DNA of 64,000 nucleotides, from positions 1,240,001-1,304,000 of the forward strand of contig NZ_CP035492.1 of assembly GCF_004135365.1 (NCBI RefSeq). The letters run 5' to 3'. The notes beneath the pieces were generated by a model. The model had not been told where the DNA came from. It did not search any database and saw nothing but the letters and a program-made list of their open reading frames with translations. A program made the position numbers and the translations under genes. Positions 9,818 to 17,738 of the stretch are shown in pieces. The DNA is from Paenibacillus protaetiae (GTDB lineage: Bacteria > Bacillota > Bacilli > Paenibacillales > Paenibacillaceae). Positions within the stretch are counted from its first letter, which is position 1, and each line of letters starts with the position of its first letter.

Positions 9818-10927
9818 TTACTCCTCCCGCAGCTGCACACATGAAGACGCGACTTCCTTTCCGTTCAGCAAAAGCGCTATCCGGTGCTCTCCCGCATAAT
9901 GCTTCCGGGTCGTCAAATCCGCCCACCGGTGCGTCCGGGAACCGGATAGGACCGCGCCGCCTTCAACCGTCTTGTCCGATAGCAGGAACAGCTTCGTCGA
10001 CACCTGCCCTCTCGCTTTCCTGAACGCGATGCCGTACTCCACGCGAACCTTCGCCGGAGCGCCCGGCCGGATTCGGATGCGGTAATTCAGCTCGCCTTGC
10101 CCGCCTATGGCGATCTCGGAAGGAACCGCGGTAATCTCCGCTTCTTCCGCCAAGCCGGATTGGCCGTCTCCGTCATCGGCGTAGCCAAACAGCTCTAACA
10201 CTTCCGGGTTTGCTTTGCGGATCATCGTCCGGCAGCCATGCCGCACAATCCAGTCTGTATGCGGATCATTTCCGATCCAGCGCTTTGCCGTTTCCAGGAC
10301 GAGTTCCGGGTGATCCTTGGCAATGTCGTTTAAGTTGTTGGCGACGCTTTTCCGTACATAAAGCGACGGATCGGCCTTCAGCCTCTCAAGTATGGGCATA
10401 ATCGGCGCCGGATCTCGTTTAAATACCGGCAGCGATTGTCCCCATGGCAGGCGCGGACGGCATCCTTCGCTTGCCAGACGGCGCACATGCTCGTCCGGAT
10501 GCCCGGCCCACTCCAGCATTTGCTTCATCATCCGTTCCGGATCCCGAAGCAGGAACGAGCGGACGGCAAATTCAGCCGACGACTTGGACGTAAACCGCTC
10601 CAGCGCCTGCATGGATAACGGCCAATGTTCGTCCCCTTGCCCGGATACCTCAACAAAATCAGGAAAAAACAAATAAGGAAATCCTTCGCATTGCCCGTCA
10701 ATCTGAAACAAAATAGGCAATGCCTCTTCATAGGCTGCCGGCAGGAAGCTCCCCAGCTGAACGGCGATGCGCCGAATACGTGCCTTCAACTCAAGGCTGT
10801 CCCAGGTTTCATCCATGACGCCTGCAATAAAGCCGGCGGTATCAAACGGCGGATAAGCTGTTCGTATCAGCTTGCCAAAGTTTTGCAGAAACGTCTTGGT
10901 ATACATATCTTTTAAAGGCTCCGCCAT
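9818..10927 (-). CDS. DNA alkylation repair-type HEAT-repeat protein (YhaZ/AlkD-like)
   Basis: A 369-residue protein. Its middle contains HEAT-like helical repeats with the patterns HPDEHVRRLASEGCRPRLPW and DPSLYVRKSVANNLNDIAKD, as in the AlkD/YhaZ group of DNA-glycosylase-like proteins that recognise alkylated bases without flipping them. The C-terminal 100 residues form a beta-rich extension. I chose the ATG at 10927 because AAGGAGG precedes it by nine bases. No other repair gene is adjacent. Glycosylase activity is an inference from the fold; some HEAT-like homologues lack it. Confidence 0.78.
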   Translation of the reverse strand: MAEPLKDMYTKTFLQNFGKLIRTAYPPFDTAGFIAGVMDETWDSLELKARIRRIAVQLGSFLPAAYEEALPILFQIDGQCEGFPYLFFPDFVEVSGQGDEHWPLSMQALERFTSKSSAEFAVRSFLLRDPERMMKQMLEWAGHPDEHVRRLASEGCRPRLPWGQSLPVFKRDPAPIMPILERLKADPSLYVRKSVANNLNDIAKDHPELVLETAKRWIGNDPHTDWIVRHGCRTMIRKANPEVLELFGYADDGDGQSGLAEEAEITAVPSEIAIGGQGELNYRIRIRPGAPAKVRVEYGIAFRKARGQVSTKLFLLSDKTVEGGAVLSGSRTHRWADLTTRKHYAGEHRIALLLNGKEVASSCVQLREE

Positions 10928-11026
10928 TACGAGAAGCCTCCTTCCTTCTAAATGCGAACAAAAGTTCTCTTTTCTCGCAAAGTGTATCATATTTATGAAA
11001 CAAAGTCGACAGACTGGGAAGAATAG

Positions 11027-11045
11027 TTTAGTACCAGGTATTAAA
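11027..11045. promoter_or_regulatory. FapR-like operator upstream of the acyl-CoA ligase
   Basis: The sequence TTTAGTACCAGGTATTAAA is an inverted repeat (TTTAGTACC against GGTATTAAA, 8 of 9 paired) and matches the known FapR consensus TTAGTACC-N-N-(G)T-N-TTAA. FapR is the malonyl-CoA-sensing repressor of lipid synthesis in Bacillus-type bacteria. The site ends eight bases before the -10 element, where binding would block RNA polymerase. Confidence 0.75.
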
Positions 11046-11049
11046 GTTA

Positions 11050-11058
11050 TGATATACT
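11050..11058 (+). promoter_or_regulatory. Extended -10 promoter of the acyl-CoA ligase gene
   Basis: TGATATACT is a TGn extended -10 element, 50 bases before the start codon. No good -35 is present; that position is taken by the FapR-like site. Confidence 0.55.
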
Positions 11059-11108
11059 TACGCTAATTTCATGACATTATCGTTTCGTAAAAAAAGGAGA
11101 ATAAGCGC

Positions 11109-12692
11109 GTGAACTTTCAGGAATGGATTGCACCCGAACAATACAATATCGTGTCTGAAGTAGAACGGCACAATTCGGACAAAACCGCATTGAAATGGCT
11201 GGATGAGCAAGGCCGCACCGAAGAAATCAGCTATTCGGAGCTGCTGAAGCAGGTAAGCCGGCTTGCCGGCGGATTGGGCAGCCTGGGCCTGGCCAAAGGC
11301 GACCGCGTGCTGATTATGGTACCGCGCACGATTGAAGCCTATATCATTTATTTAGCATGTTTCAAGCTGGGGCTGGTTATCATCCCTTCATCCGAAATGC
11401 TGCGGTCCAAAGATCTCGCTTACCGCTTCGCCCACTCCGGCGCCCGTGCCGTTGTGGCTTGGGCAGGCGGCGCGCAGGAAGTGGACGCGATTCAAGAAGA
11501 GCTCCCGGAGCTGCAGTTCCGCATAGACGCAAGCGGCCAAGCTTCCGGCAGCGGCTGGATCTCTTTAAGCTCGATCATGGAAGGCCAGCCCGACCATATG
11601 GATACGGTGCAGACACACCGGGATGATATGGCCGTACTCGCTTATACATCCGGCACTACCGGCAATCCGAAAGGTGTCGTGCACAGCCACGGCTGGGGAT
11701 ATGCGCATTTGAAAATCACTTCTTCCTGGCTGGGCATTCGCGAATCCGATCTGGTATGGGCAACGGCTGCACCAGGCTGGCAAAAGTGGATTTGGACGCC
11801 GTTTCTATCCGTGCTGGGCAACGGCGCTGCCGGTTTTGTTTATAACGGACCGTTCAAAGCGGAGCGTTATTTGGAGCTTATCCAAACAAACCGGATCCAG
11901 GTCATGTGCTGTACGCCTACCGAATATCGCATTATGGCCAAGCTGGAGACGCTCGGCCAATACGATTTGTCGTCGCTGCGGAGTACGGTTTCTGCAGGCG
12001 AACCATTAAACCAATCGGTCATCAACACCTTCCGGGACCTGTTCTCCATCACCATTCGGGACGGCTATGGACAGACGGAAAGCACGCTGCTGATCGGCAA
12101 CCTGATCGACTCCGCGATCAAGATCGGAGCCATGGGCAAATCAATAGCGCCCGGGCTGGTTGAAATTATTGATGAAGACGGACGGCCGCTTCCCGCAGGC
12201 GAAGTAGGGAGCATTGCCGTACACGGCGATATGCCTGCCTTGTTCCGTTCCTATTACAAAGATCCGGAACGCAAGGCGAGCAACATGATCGGCTCTTATT
12301 TCATTACCGGCGACCGCGCCAGCAAGGATGAAGACGGGTTCTTCTGGTTTGAGGGGCGCGGGGACGATATTATTATCAGCTCCGGTTATACAATCGGCCC
12401 GTTTGAGGTGGAGGAAGCGCTGCAGCGGCATGATGCGGTCAAAGAATGTGCGGCTGTCGCAAGCCCGGACGAGATCCGCGGCCATGTCGTCAAAGCATTC
12501 ATCGTGCTGAAGGACGGCGTAACAGGAACGCCGGAGCTGGTCAAAGAGCTGCAGGACCACGTGAAAGCATGCACGGCTCCTTATAAGTATCCGCGCAAAA
12601 TCGAATTCGTCACCGATCTGCCGAAAACAAGCTCGGGCAAAATCCGCAGAGTCGAGCTGCGCAGGCTGGAACATGAAGCCGCGCAGCAATAA
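11109..12692 (+). CDS. Acyl-CoA synthetase (AMP-forming, MbcS/medium-chain type)
   Basis: A 527-residue adenylate-forming ligase that activates a carboxylic acid with ATP and CoA. The P-loop-like A3 motif is YTSGTTGNPKGVVHSH (about residues 180-195), A5 is DGYGQTES (about 317-324), A8 is FEGRGDDIIISSGYTIGP (about 417-434), and the catalytic A10 lysine is in PKTSSGKIRR (about 508-517). Length and motifs fit the acetyl/propionyl-to-medium-chain acyl-CoA synthetases (AcsM/MbcS, YtcI-like). The start GTG is supported by AAAGGAG nine bases upstream. It is a single-gene unit with its own terminator. The FapR-like operator suggests a role in supplying acyl-CoA primers, for example branched ones, for fatty acid synthesis. 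Confidence 0.9.
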   Translation: MNFQEWIAPEQYNIVSEVERHNSDKTALKWLDEQGRTEEISYSELLKQVSRLAGGLGSLGLAKGDRVLIMVPRTIEAYIIYLACFKLGLVIIPSSEMLRSKDLAYRFAHSGARAVVAWAGGAQEVDAIQEELPELQFRIDASGQASGSGWISLSSIMEGQPDHMDTVQTHRDDMAVLAYTSGTTGNPKGVVHSHGWGYAHLKITSSWLGIRESDLVWATAAPGWQKWIWTPFLSVLGNGAAGFVYNGPFKAERYLELIQTNRIQVMCCTPTEYRIMAKLETLGQYDLSSLRSTVSAGEPLNQSVINTFRDLFSITIRDGYGQTESTLLIGNLIDSAIKIGAMGKSIAPGLVEIIDEDGRPLPAGEVGSIAVHGDMPALFRSYYKDPERKASNMIGSYFITGDRASKDEDGFFWFEGRGDDIIISSGYTIGPFEVEEALQRHDAVKECAAVASPDEIRGHVVKAFIVLKDGVTGTPELVKELQDHVKACTAPYKYPRKIEFVTDLPKTSSGKIRRVELRRLEHEAAQQ

Positions 12693-12699
12693 CCATAGC

Positions 12700-12746
12700 A
12701 AAGGCCGCTTGACGGTGGAGCATCTGCTCCCCTCAAGCGGCCTTTC
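12700..12746. terminator. Bidirectional terminator
   Basis: A 13-bp perfect stem (AAAGGCCGCTTGA at 12700-12712 with its complement at 12733-12745) between convergent genes. Confidence 0.85.
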
Positions 12747-12749
12747 AGC

Positions 12750-13697
12750 TTATACAGCGGAATAAACGCCAAGCTTCCGGTCAATGATTGATTTGATATC
12801 TTTCACCAGCTGCACGGACGCTTCGATTTCAACCTTGCGGGTCGAAACGCTTTCGATGCTGCAGCCGATCGGAATGCCTTTCTCCAAGCCAAATTCAAAC
12901 AGCTCTTCGAAAATTTTGAGCGACAGCGAAACGGATTTATCCAATATATCGTTGGAATTCAACAAATCGTTTTCAAGCCATTTCGGAATGCTGATGCCAA
13001 GCCACTTCATAAATTCGAGTGTTTTTTGCGAGCCGCACGGCGCGAGGTTGAACAAGATCGGCACCATCTCCAGCCGGTTCTCCAAGCAGTGGTAATAATA
13101 GTCGGACAGCATGTTTTTTGACGCCTCGACATTAAAGGTAGCCTGCGATACAAAAAAACGGCAGCCGCCGTTTACTTTTTCGGTAATCCGGATATGCTCA
13201 TCATTTTTTTTCATATGGCGCTCCGGAATTACGACGCCGCCCAGCATAAGCCTGTCGTTGAGCTTCCGGCTCATGTCATAGGCGTCAGGCAGCTTGATCG
13301 TTGTTTGCTGCTTGCTGGAAGAAGTGCCGACGAAAACCGAGAACCGGTCTTCCTCCGCGTCCTGCCGCAGCCAGTCTTCCAGTTCCTGTTCCGAATTATT
13401 GCCGACGCAGCGGTAAATAATTTTGGGCACTTGCCATTGGCTCAAGTACGTTTTGCAATAATGAGTTGGCTCCAGCGTATTCAAGTAAGGGAACGGCCTC
13501 TCTTCATCCGTTCTGTCCGCTTCGTCCTGGACATCGTACAAAATCAGCCCGTCGATATCGAGATCCTTCAGCCGCTCGTATTGCTTTTGTGAAATCTCCA
13601 TAATCTTTTCGGGGGAATAGGCCGATTTGGGCGGCGTAATGCCATAAGTCACGATACCGGCTTGTCTATTTAAAATTTTCTCCTTCAGCATCTTCAT
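12750..13697 (-). CDS. Methylenetetrahydrofolate reductase-like protein
   Basis: A 315-residue protein with the layout of the MetF/MTHFR TIM barrel. It opens with a strand leading to TYGITPPKSAYSPEKIME, contains GLILYDVQDEADR at about residues 50-62, and has a FVSQATFNVEAS stretch (about 180-191) that corresponds to the FxxTQxxF/FD region of the family. MetF reduces 5,10-methylene-tetrahydrofolate with an FAD cofactor. This is a divergent member, not next to any methionine gene, so its exact substrate is uncertain. The start ATG follows AAGGACGGAT; a second ATG two codons later is possible. Confidence 0.6.
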   Translation of the reverse strand: MKMLKEKILNRQAGIVTYGITPPKSAYSPEKIMEISQKQYERLKDLDIDGLILYDVQDEADRTDEERPFPYLNTLEPTHYCKTYLSQWQVPKIIYRCVGNNSEQELEDWLRQDAEEDRFSVFVGTSSSKQQTTIKLPDAYDMSRKLNDRLMLGGVVIPERHMKKNDEHIRITEKVNGGCRFFVSQATFNVEASKNMLSDYYYHCLENRLEMVPILFNLAPCGSQKTLEFMKWLGISIPKWLENDLLNSNDILDKSVSLSLKIFEELFEFGLEKGIPIGCSIESVSTRKVEIEASVQLVKDIKSIIDRKLGVYSAV

Positions 13698-13784
13698 ATC
13701 CGTCCTTGCTTTATAGTAGTAGCATTCTCTGCTTCCTTTTTCCTTCGACGCGCGAAAGTCAATTCCTCCTTTTTCAGTCGGAAT

Positions 13785-14294
13785 TTAACGGCTGTATTGA
13801 ATTTGCCCGGCAAGTCGCTCAATCGTTCCGTCGAATGGAAACTGCCCGCTCGCAATGCGTTCCTGAAGCGCAGCCAGCTCTTGCCTAGTCCGGTCCACAA
13901 GCTGCTGCGGATAACCAAACTCGGCAATATGTGCGATAAACTCGTCTTCGTCCACGACACTCCACTTGCCGTCGCGGCAAATAAGGTCCAGATCCAGATC
14001 CACAAAGGAAATGCCGTTTCCTTGGATAACTGCAGGCTGATTAATATTGCAATAATATTGATGAATGCGTCCGTCAACGATATCCGCACTAACGGTAAAC
14101 CAATGGCTGCTTGAAAAAAACTCAATCGCCCAGTTATTTATCGTGAAGACCGCTTGTTTCGTATGGTGCCGCAGCTTGCGCCCGTATTGACCCAGGACAA
14201 AGACATAGCCGTCTCCTTGCTCCAGCAGCTCCGTTTCCCACTCATAGTGGGGAACATTGCCGTATTTCAACGACTTGATATAAGTAACCGTCAC
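13785..14294 (-). CDS. DUF402 family protein (YgaC-like nucleoside phosphatase fold)
   Basis: A 169-residue protein matching the DUF402 fold. The central part has HQYYCNINQP (about residues 79-88) and SFVDLDLDLICRDGKWSVVD with DEDEF following, the acidic metal-binding cluster of the Ntdp/YgaC nucleoside di- and triphosphate phosphatases. Those enzymes hydrolyse nucleoside tri- and diphosphates with a divalent metal; I infer the same here. The start is GTG with CGGAGGAAC upstream. Confidence 0.8.
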   Translation of the reverse strand: MTVTYIKSLKYGNVPHYEWETELLEQGDGYVFVLGQYGRKLRHHTKQAVFTINNWAIEFFSSSHWFTVSADIVDGRIHQYYCNINQPAVIQGNGISFVDLDLDLICRDGKWSVVDEDEFIAHIAEFGYPQQLVDRTRQELAALQERIASGQFPFDGTIERLAGQIQYSR

Positions 14295-14395
14295 GTTTAT
14301 GTTCCTCCGAATATACGATACTATCAGAAAATTATACCATATAGTCGAATAAGCGGGCTATTGTCTGCTTCATGCCAAAAAAGCTGCCGGCGGCA

Positions 14396-15244
14396 TTATC
14401 CGGTAAACGCTACAAACTCCGGCCGGTGCGGCAACCCGTCGCGCGTCCAGTTCCGGAACCGGATGCAAACCTCAAGCCCCGGCTCCAAATAATAATAATT
14501 ACGGTCTTCGCCGGCAACCCGGCTTTGTGCCGCTTCATGGAGCTGCAGCCAGTTTTCTTGCGCAATCGGATGCTCAATCAGCCCTATCCATTTGCCGTTT
14601 TGCGAAATGCGCCAGCCCAGCTGGTTTTTGCGGAAACCCGAAATAACAACCTGTTCATATTTATAATGATCAATAACTTGCCAGCCGTTGTTATGGCCGC
14701 TCACGTACAAGCTGTCTTTGCGTTTGGCGATAATGCCGCTGAACAAACCTGCCTCCCGATGGGCTTGTACGCCGAAAGTATCCTGCATCGGGATATGGCG
14801 GAACCGGCCGTTAGGCTCGAGGATGCTCCATAATAACGCTTTGCGCCAGCAGAGCGGCCATTGCCTTGTATCCACGCCGTCATAATACAAAATGTCGAAT
14901 ACTACATACGTAACCGGGAACTGCTTCATCGCATCGCGAATACGGGTATCTTTGGTTAATCTAAACCGGTCTGCAACGGTTTCCGGCTCCGTCCGGCCGG
15001 TATCCGCATTCCAATATACAACCTCGCCGTCCAGCACGACATCGGCAGGAACATGGAGCGGCACTCTGCACAGCTCCGGGTACTGGCGGGTTACATCTTG
15101 TTCGAAACGGTTATATAAAGTTGTTTTTTGCTCAAAAAAGGATAATAAAAGCCTTCTTCCGTTCAGCTTCGGCTCAAACCAATACCGCTCATCATCAAAC
15201 GGCTCGCTGCACGGCTCCGGGAGCATGGGTGGTGTAAAAAACAT
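14396..15244 (-). CDS. Small ATP-dependent DNA ligase-like protein with altered motifs
   Basis: A 282-residue nucleotidyltransferase of the LigD-ligase type. Motif I reads EPKLNGRR (lysine kept; the usual KxDG has N for D), motif III reads VLDGEVVYW, motif IIIa reads VFDILYYDG, and motif IV reads SGIIAKRKDSLY (S where Glu is usual). The last 100 residues resemble a reduced OB-fold domain. I chose the ATG at 15244 because GGAGGGGATAGGC precedes it. There is no Ku or primase gene nearby, so an end-joining role is not supported by context. The altered motifs leave activity in doubt. Confidence 0.75.
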   Translation of the reverse strand: MFFTPPMLPEPCSEPFDDERYWFEPKLNGRRLLLSFFEQKTTLYNRFEQDVTRQYPELCRVPLHVPADVVLDGEVVYWNADTGRTEPETVADRFRLTKDTRIRDAMKQFPVTYVVFDILYYDGVDTRQWPLCWRKALLWSILEPNGRFRHIPMQDTFGVQAHREAGLFSGIIAKRKDSLYVSGHNNGWQVIDHYKYEQVVISGFRKNQLGWRISQNGKWIGLIEHPIAQENWLQLHEAAQSRVAGEDRNYYYLEPGLEVCIRFRNWTRDGLPHRPEFVAFTG

Positions 15245-15317
15245 GCCTATCCCCTCCATGCCTACCATTGTAGCATGGGGGCGCCAATGCGGCTTTCGGT
15301 AATTTCAGCCTTCTTTC

Positions 15318-15347
15318 GCATAATGCTGGCAGACTTATCTCATAATA
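15318..15347 (+). promoter_or_regulatory. Sigma-G-type promoter of the spore protein gene
   Basis: GCATA (15318-15322) and CATAATA (15341-15347) are separated by exactly 18 bases, an excellent match to the forespore sigma-G consensus. The gene downstream is a small acid-soluble spore protein, as expected. Confidence 0.85.
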
Positions 15348-15377
15348 CCTGTAAACCAAATAAAGGAGCCGAATTCG

Positions 15378-15593
15378 ATGGCAAGAGGACGTTCTTCTAA
15401 CCAGCTGCTAGTACCGGAAGCGCGGGCTGTACTGGAACAAATGAAATATGAAGTTGCAACGGAACTGGGCATCCAGCTTCCGAACGATGGTTACTATGGC
15501 TATATGACAACAAGAGATATGGGACTGATCGGGGGCAATATTACGAGGCGCCTGGTACAAATTGCTGAACAGCAGCTTGGCATCCGGATCTGA
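15378..15593 (+). CDS. Alpha/beta-type small acid-soluble spore protein (SASP)
   Basis: A 71-residue protein that saturates and protects spore DNA. It has the two conserved blocks: the GPR protease cleavage region (KYEVATELGI, about residues 24-33) and the C-terminal GxxGGNxTRxLVxxAEQQL block (residues 51-68). Ribosome site AAAGGAG ten bases before ATG. A sigma-G promoter lies about 30 bases upstream and a terminator follows. It is expressed late in the forespore. Confidence 0.96.
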   Translation: MARGRSSNQLLVPEARAVLEQMKYEVATELGIQLPNDGYYGYMTTRDMGLIGGNITRRLVQIAEQQLGIRI

Positions 15594-15636
15594 TCCTTTT
15601 ATTATGAGGAATCTGGATCGGCAGATGAAATTATAA

Positions 15637-15666
15637 AGCGGGAATCCGCTGCAACGGACTCCCGCT
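15637..15666. terminator. Bidirectional terminator
   Basis: AGCGGGAATCCG and CGGACTCCCGCT pair across a six-base loop between the SASP gene (+) and the YhcN-type gene (-). It lacks a long T run. Confidence 0.65.
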
Positions 15667-15688
15667 TGGATGCATTCGAACCGGATGC

Positions 15689-16321
15689 TTATCGGAACGG
15701 AGCGGTAATCGTCCGGCCGATATCATTGATAAGAACGCCTACATCATTGGCAAAGTTGCGGACCGGATGCCCGTCAAGCGGCGCAATATCACGGCCGGTG
15801 CCGGTAAAATTCGAATCCAGGCTGCGGATACGCGTATTCAAGCCGGTGTCCGTGGTGACATGCGCTTTATAACCCGGCTGCACATGTTCAACCGCACGTT
15901 TCACATCCTGTTTCAGCTTGGTTGCGTTAGTGCCGTGTTTGGTGTCGATCCCCACAATAACGTCTTTGTTGTATACAACAACTGTCGCTTTATTGACACC
16001 GCGGATAGATGATACATGCTTTGCAATTTTTTGCGAAACATCTTTGTTGTAAGCATTAGCGCCGTAATTGCTGCCGGTGTGATTGTATCCGTTAGACCCA
16101 GAATAGGTGCGGCCGGTGCCGTAGCTGTTGTTGTATTCATTAAGTGTTCGTGCTCTCGTTCCGTTCAAATTGTAGGAACGGGTTCCCATCGTGCCATTAT
16201 TGTCAATCGTACGGACTTGCTGATGATTTGACTTCGTCGTATAGTCCTTATGAGTTGCGCATCCCGTTGTTGTCAGAATAAGCGCAGCGGACAGTACAAG
16301 AGCTCCACAATATTTTTTCAT
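15689..16321 (-). CDS. YhcN/YlaJ family sporulation lipoprotein
   Basis: A 210-residue lipoprotein. It has a signal peptide with lipobox LTTTGC (Cys at about residue 21), a low-complexity Asn/Gly/Tyr/Thr-rich linker (30-90), then the YhcN domain with KHVSSIRGVNKATVVVYNKDVIVGI and a basic AVEHVQPGYKAHV segment. Family members sit in the spore inner membrane and affect germination or outgrowth. The ribosome site GGAGGCGAT precedes the ATG. Upstream, GCATT-N17-TATATTA is a weak sigma-G-like candidate. It is convergent with the SASP gene, so this is a small spore locus. Confidence 0.9.
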   Translation of the reverse strand: MKKYCGALVLSAALILTTTGCATHKDYTTKSNHQQVRTIDNNGTMGTRSYNLNGTRARTLNEYNNSYGTGRTYSGSNGYNHTGSNYGANAYNKDVSQKIAKHVSSIRGVNKATVVVYNKDVIVGIDTKHGTNATKLKQDVKRAVEHVQPGYKAHVTTDTGLNTRIRSLDSNFTGTGRDIAPLDGHPVRNFANDVGVLINDIGRTITAPFR

Positions 16322-16395
16322 GGAATGTTATCGCCTCCTGGACATTAATATATCCCGCATTCAAACCGTAATGCAAGGCGATACCTTCCTGTTGT

Positions 16396-17738
16396 TCAAC
16401 CATTTAGAAGCGTGCGCAGCGCCTGAAGCTCCGCCCAGATGCTCGCAGCATCCTCCGCCACAGCCGGCGCAGCTGCATAGCGCTCATGAACATTCGCAGC
16501 ACCTTTTTCCTCTACAAACCGGGACAGCTGATTCTCGAATAAGGCAGCCAGCTTGTTCGCCGTCTCCATCGGATCGCCCGTAAGCCGGGCGAGTTCAGTT
16601 AGCAGCTTTATCCGGCAATAATCTTCATACGGCACCCTCGGCACCGTCCACCGCCCTTGTAAATCGCATGCTGCACGTTCATAAGGAAAAGCGGAAAAGT
16701 CGTAATAGCGGCCGTTTTCGTCCGGTTCAGAATACGGGTCAATTAATATAGAAGCATAACGGACGTACAGCAGATACTCCTGCTTAATTTGCTCCATTTC
16801 CGGAAAACGTTCAAGCTCTTCTCTGGTCAGGCTTTCTTCGCGAACCGGATAATTATCGTCATTTAAAAACTTCAGCAAATTGACCGGCTCTGCGCCGAGC
16901 GAGCGAAGCAGCCCGCTTATTTCCTTCCACAAAAGCACCATATGGCGAATCGACTCCGGCATAATCGGACCTTCCGGAAATAATTTATACATGGATTTAA
17001 GAGACCGGTTCCCCCGGAATAAAAAATTTCTTGCAAGGAAAACGTATGGATAAAAAACGCGGGATGTACGTACGTCGTAATGCTTCTTGCTTCCGCATCC
17101 AGCGCATGGTCCGCTATTGCGCATTCGAGCTTCAAGCTTTCGATAAAAGCCTGGAGCCGCTTGAGCGGAATATGGCCCGGGCCTACAGCTCCGGCCGTCA
17201 CTTTTTTTTTGACCCCTTTGACAATAACCGTCTCCGGCCGGGCGGGATCCGGGTGAAGCCGCGATGCAGCGTAATAAGTCGATAAACTGATGATTTGCAG
17301 GCGGTCACGCTGCATGCCGGCGGCGCTTCTTACAAGCAGGCAGGAGCCGATACCCGGCGATAAAAGCATAATCGTTCTCAAGCCGTTCATGCGGTGCAAA
17401 GGCAACGCTTTTATCGCCGCTTTATATTCGTCGCTTGGGATCGCAAGCACAATCGTGTCCCATCTATCCTCAACCGCTTCATAGCCGATATGATATTGGT
17501 CCAGCTTTACCCGTTTCGGCGGTTGTGCAATCTTGCCGGGTTCATAGTGAACTTCAATCACCATCTCGGATGTATGCAGGGCGGCTTCCAGCCGCCTTGC
17601 CCGTTCTCCGTCCCGGTTCAGCAAGCCGATCCGGGTACACCAGCCGCCGGCAGCCAAATCCGCTGCTGCATGAAGGCCGGCAGCCCCGGCCCCAATAACG
17701 AGCACACGGTTGAAAACCGGTTCATTCGGTTCATTCAT
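16396..17738 (-). pseudogene. cntM: Opine metallophore biosynthesis dehydrogenase (CntM-like), split by one frameshift
   Basis: Two overlapping frames together encode about 447 residues of a CntM-type opine dehydrogenase. This enzyme condenses the CntL product with an alpha-keto acid (pyruvate in staphylopine, alpha-ketoglutarate in pseudopaline and bacillopaline) using NAD(P)H. The first frame starts with a Rossmann nucleotide-binding loop VLVIGAGAAGLH and runs to FSLQEIFYSGG. The second frame resumes with YKLFPEGPIMPESIRHM and contains NYPV, QEYLLYVRYASILIDPYSEPDENGRY (quoted in part) and FSAFPYERA, all typical of CntM. One extra base in the C run at 17011-17015 rejoins them. The gene overlaps cntL by four bases (ATGA). 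Motifs on both sides are intact, so the break may be a sequencing error. Confidence 0.87.
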
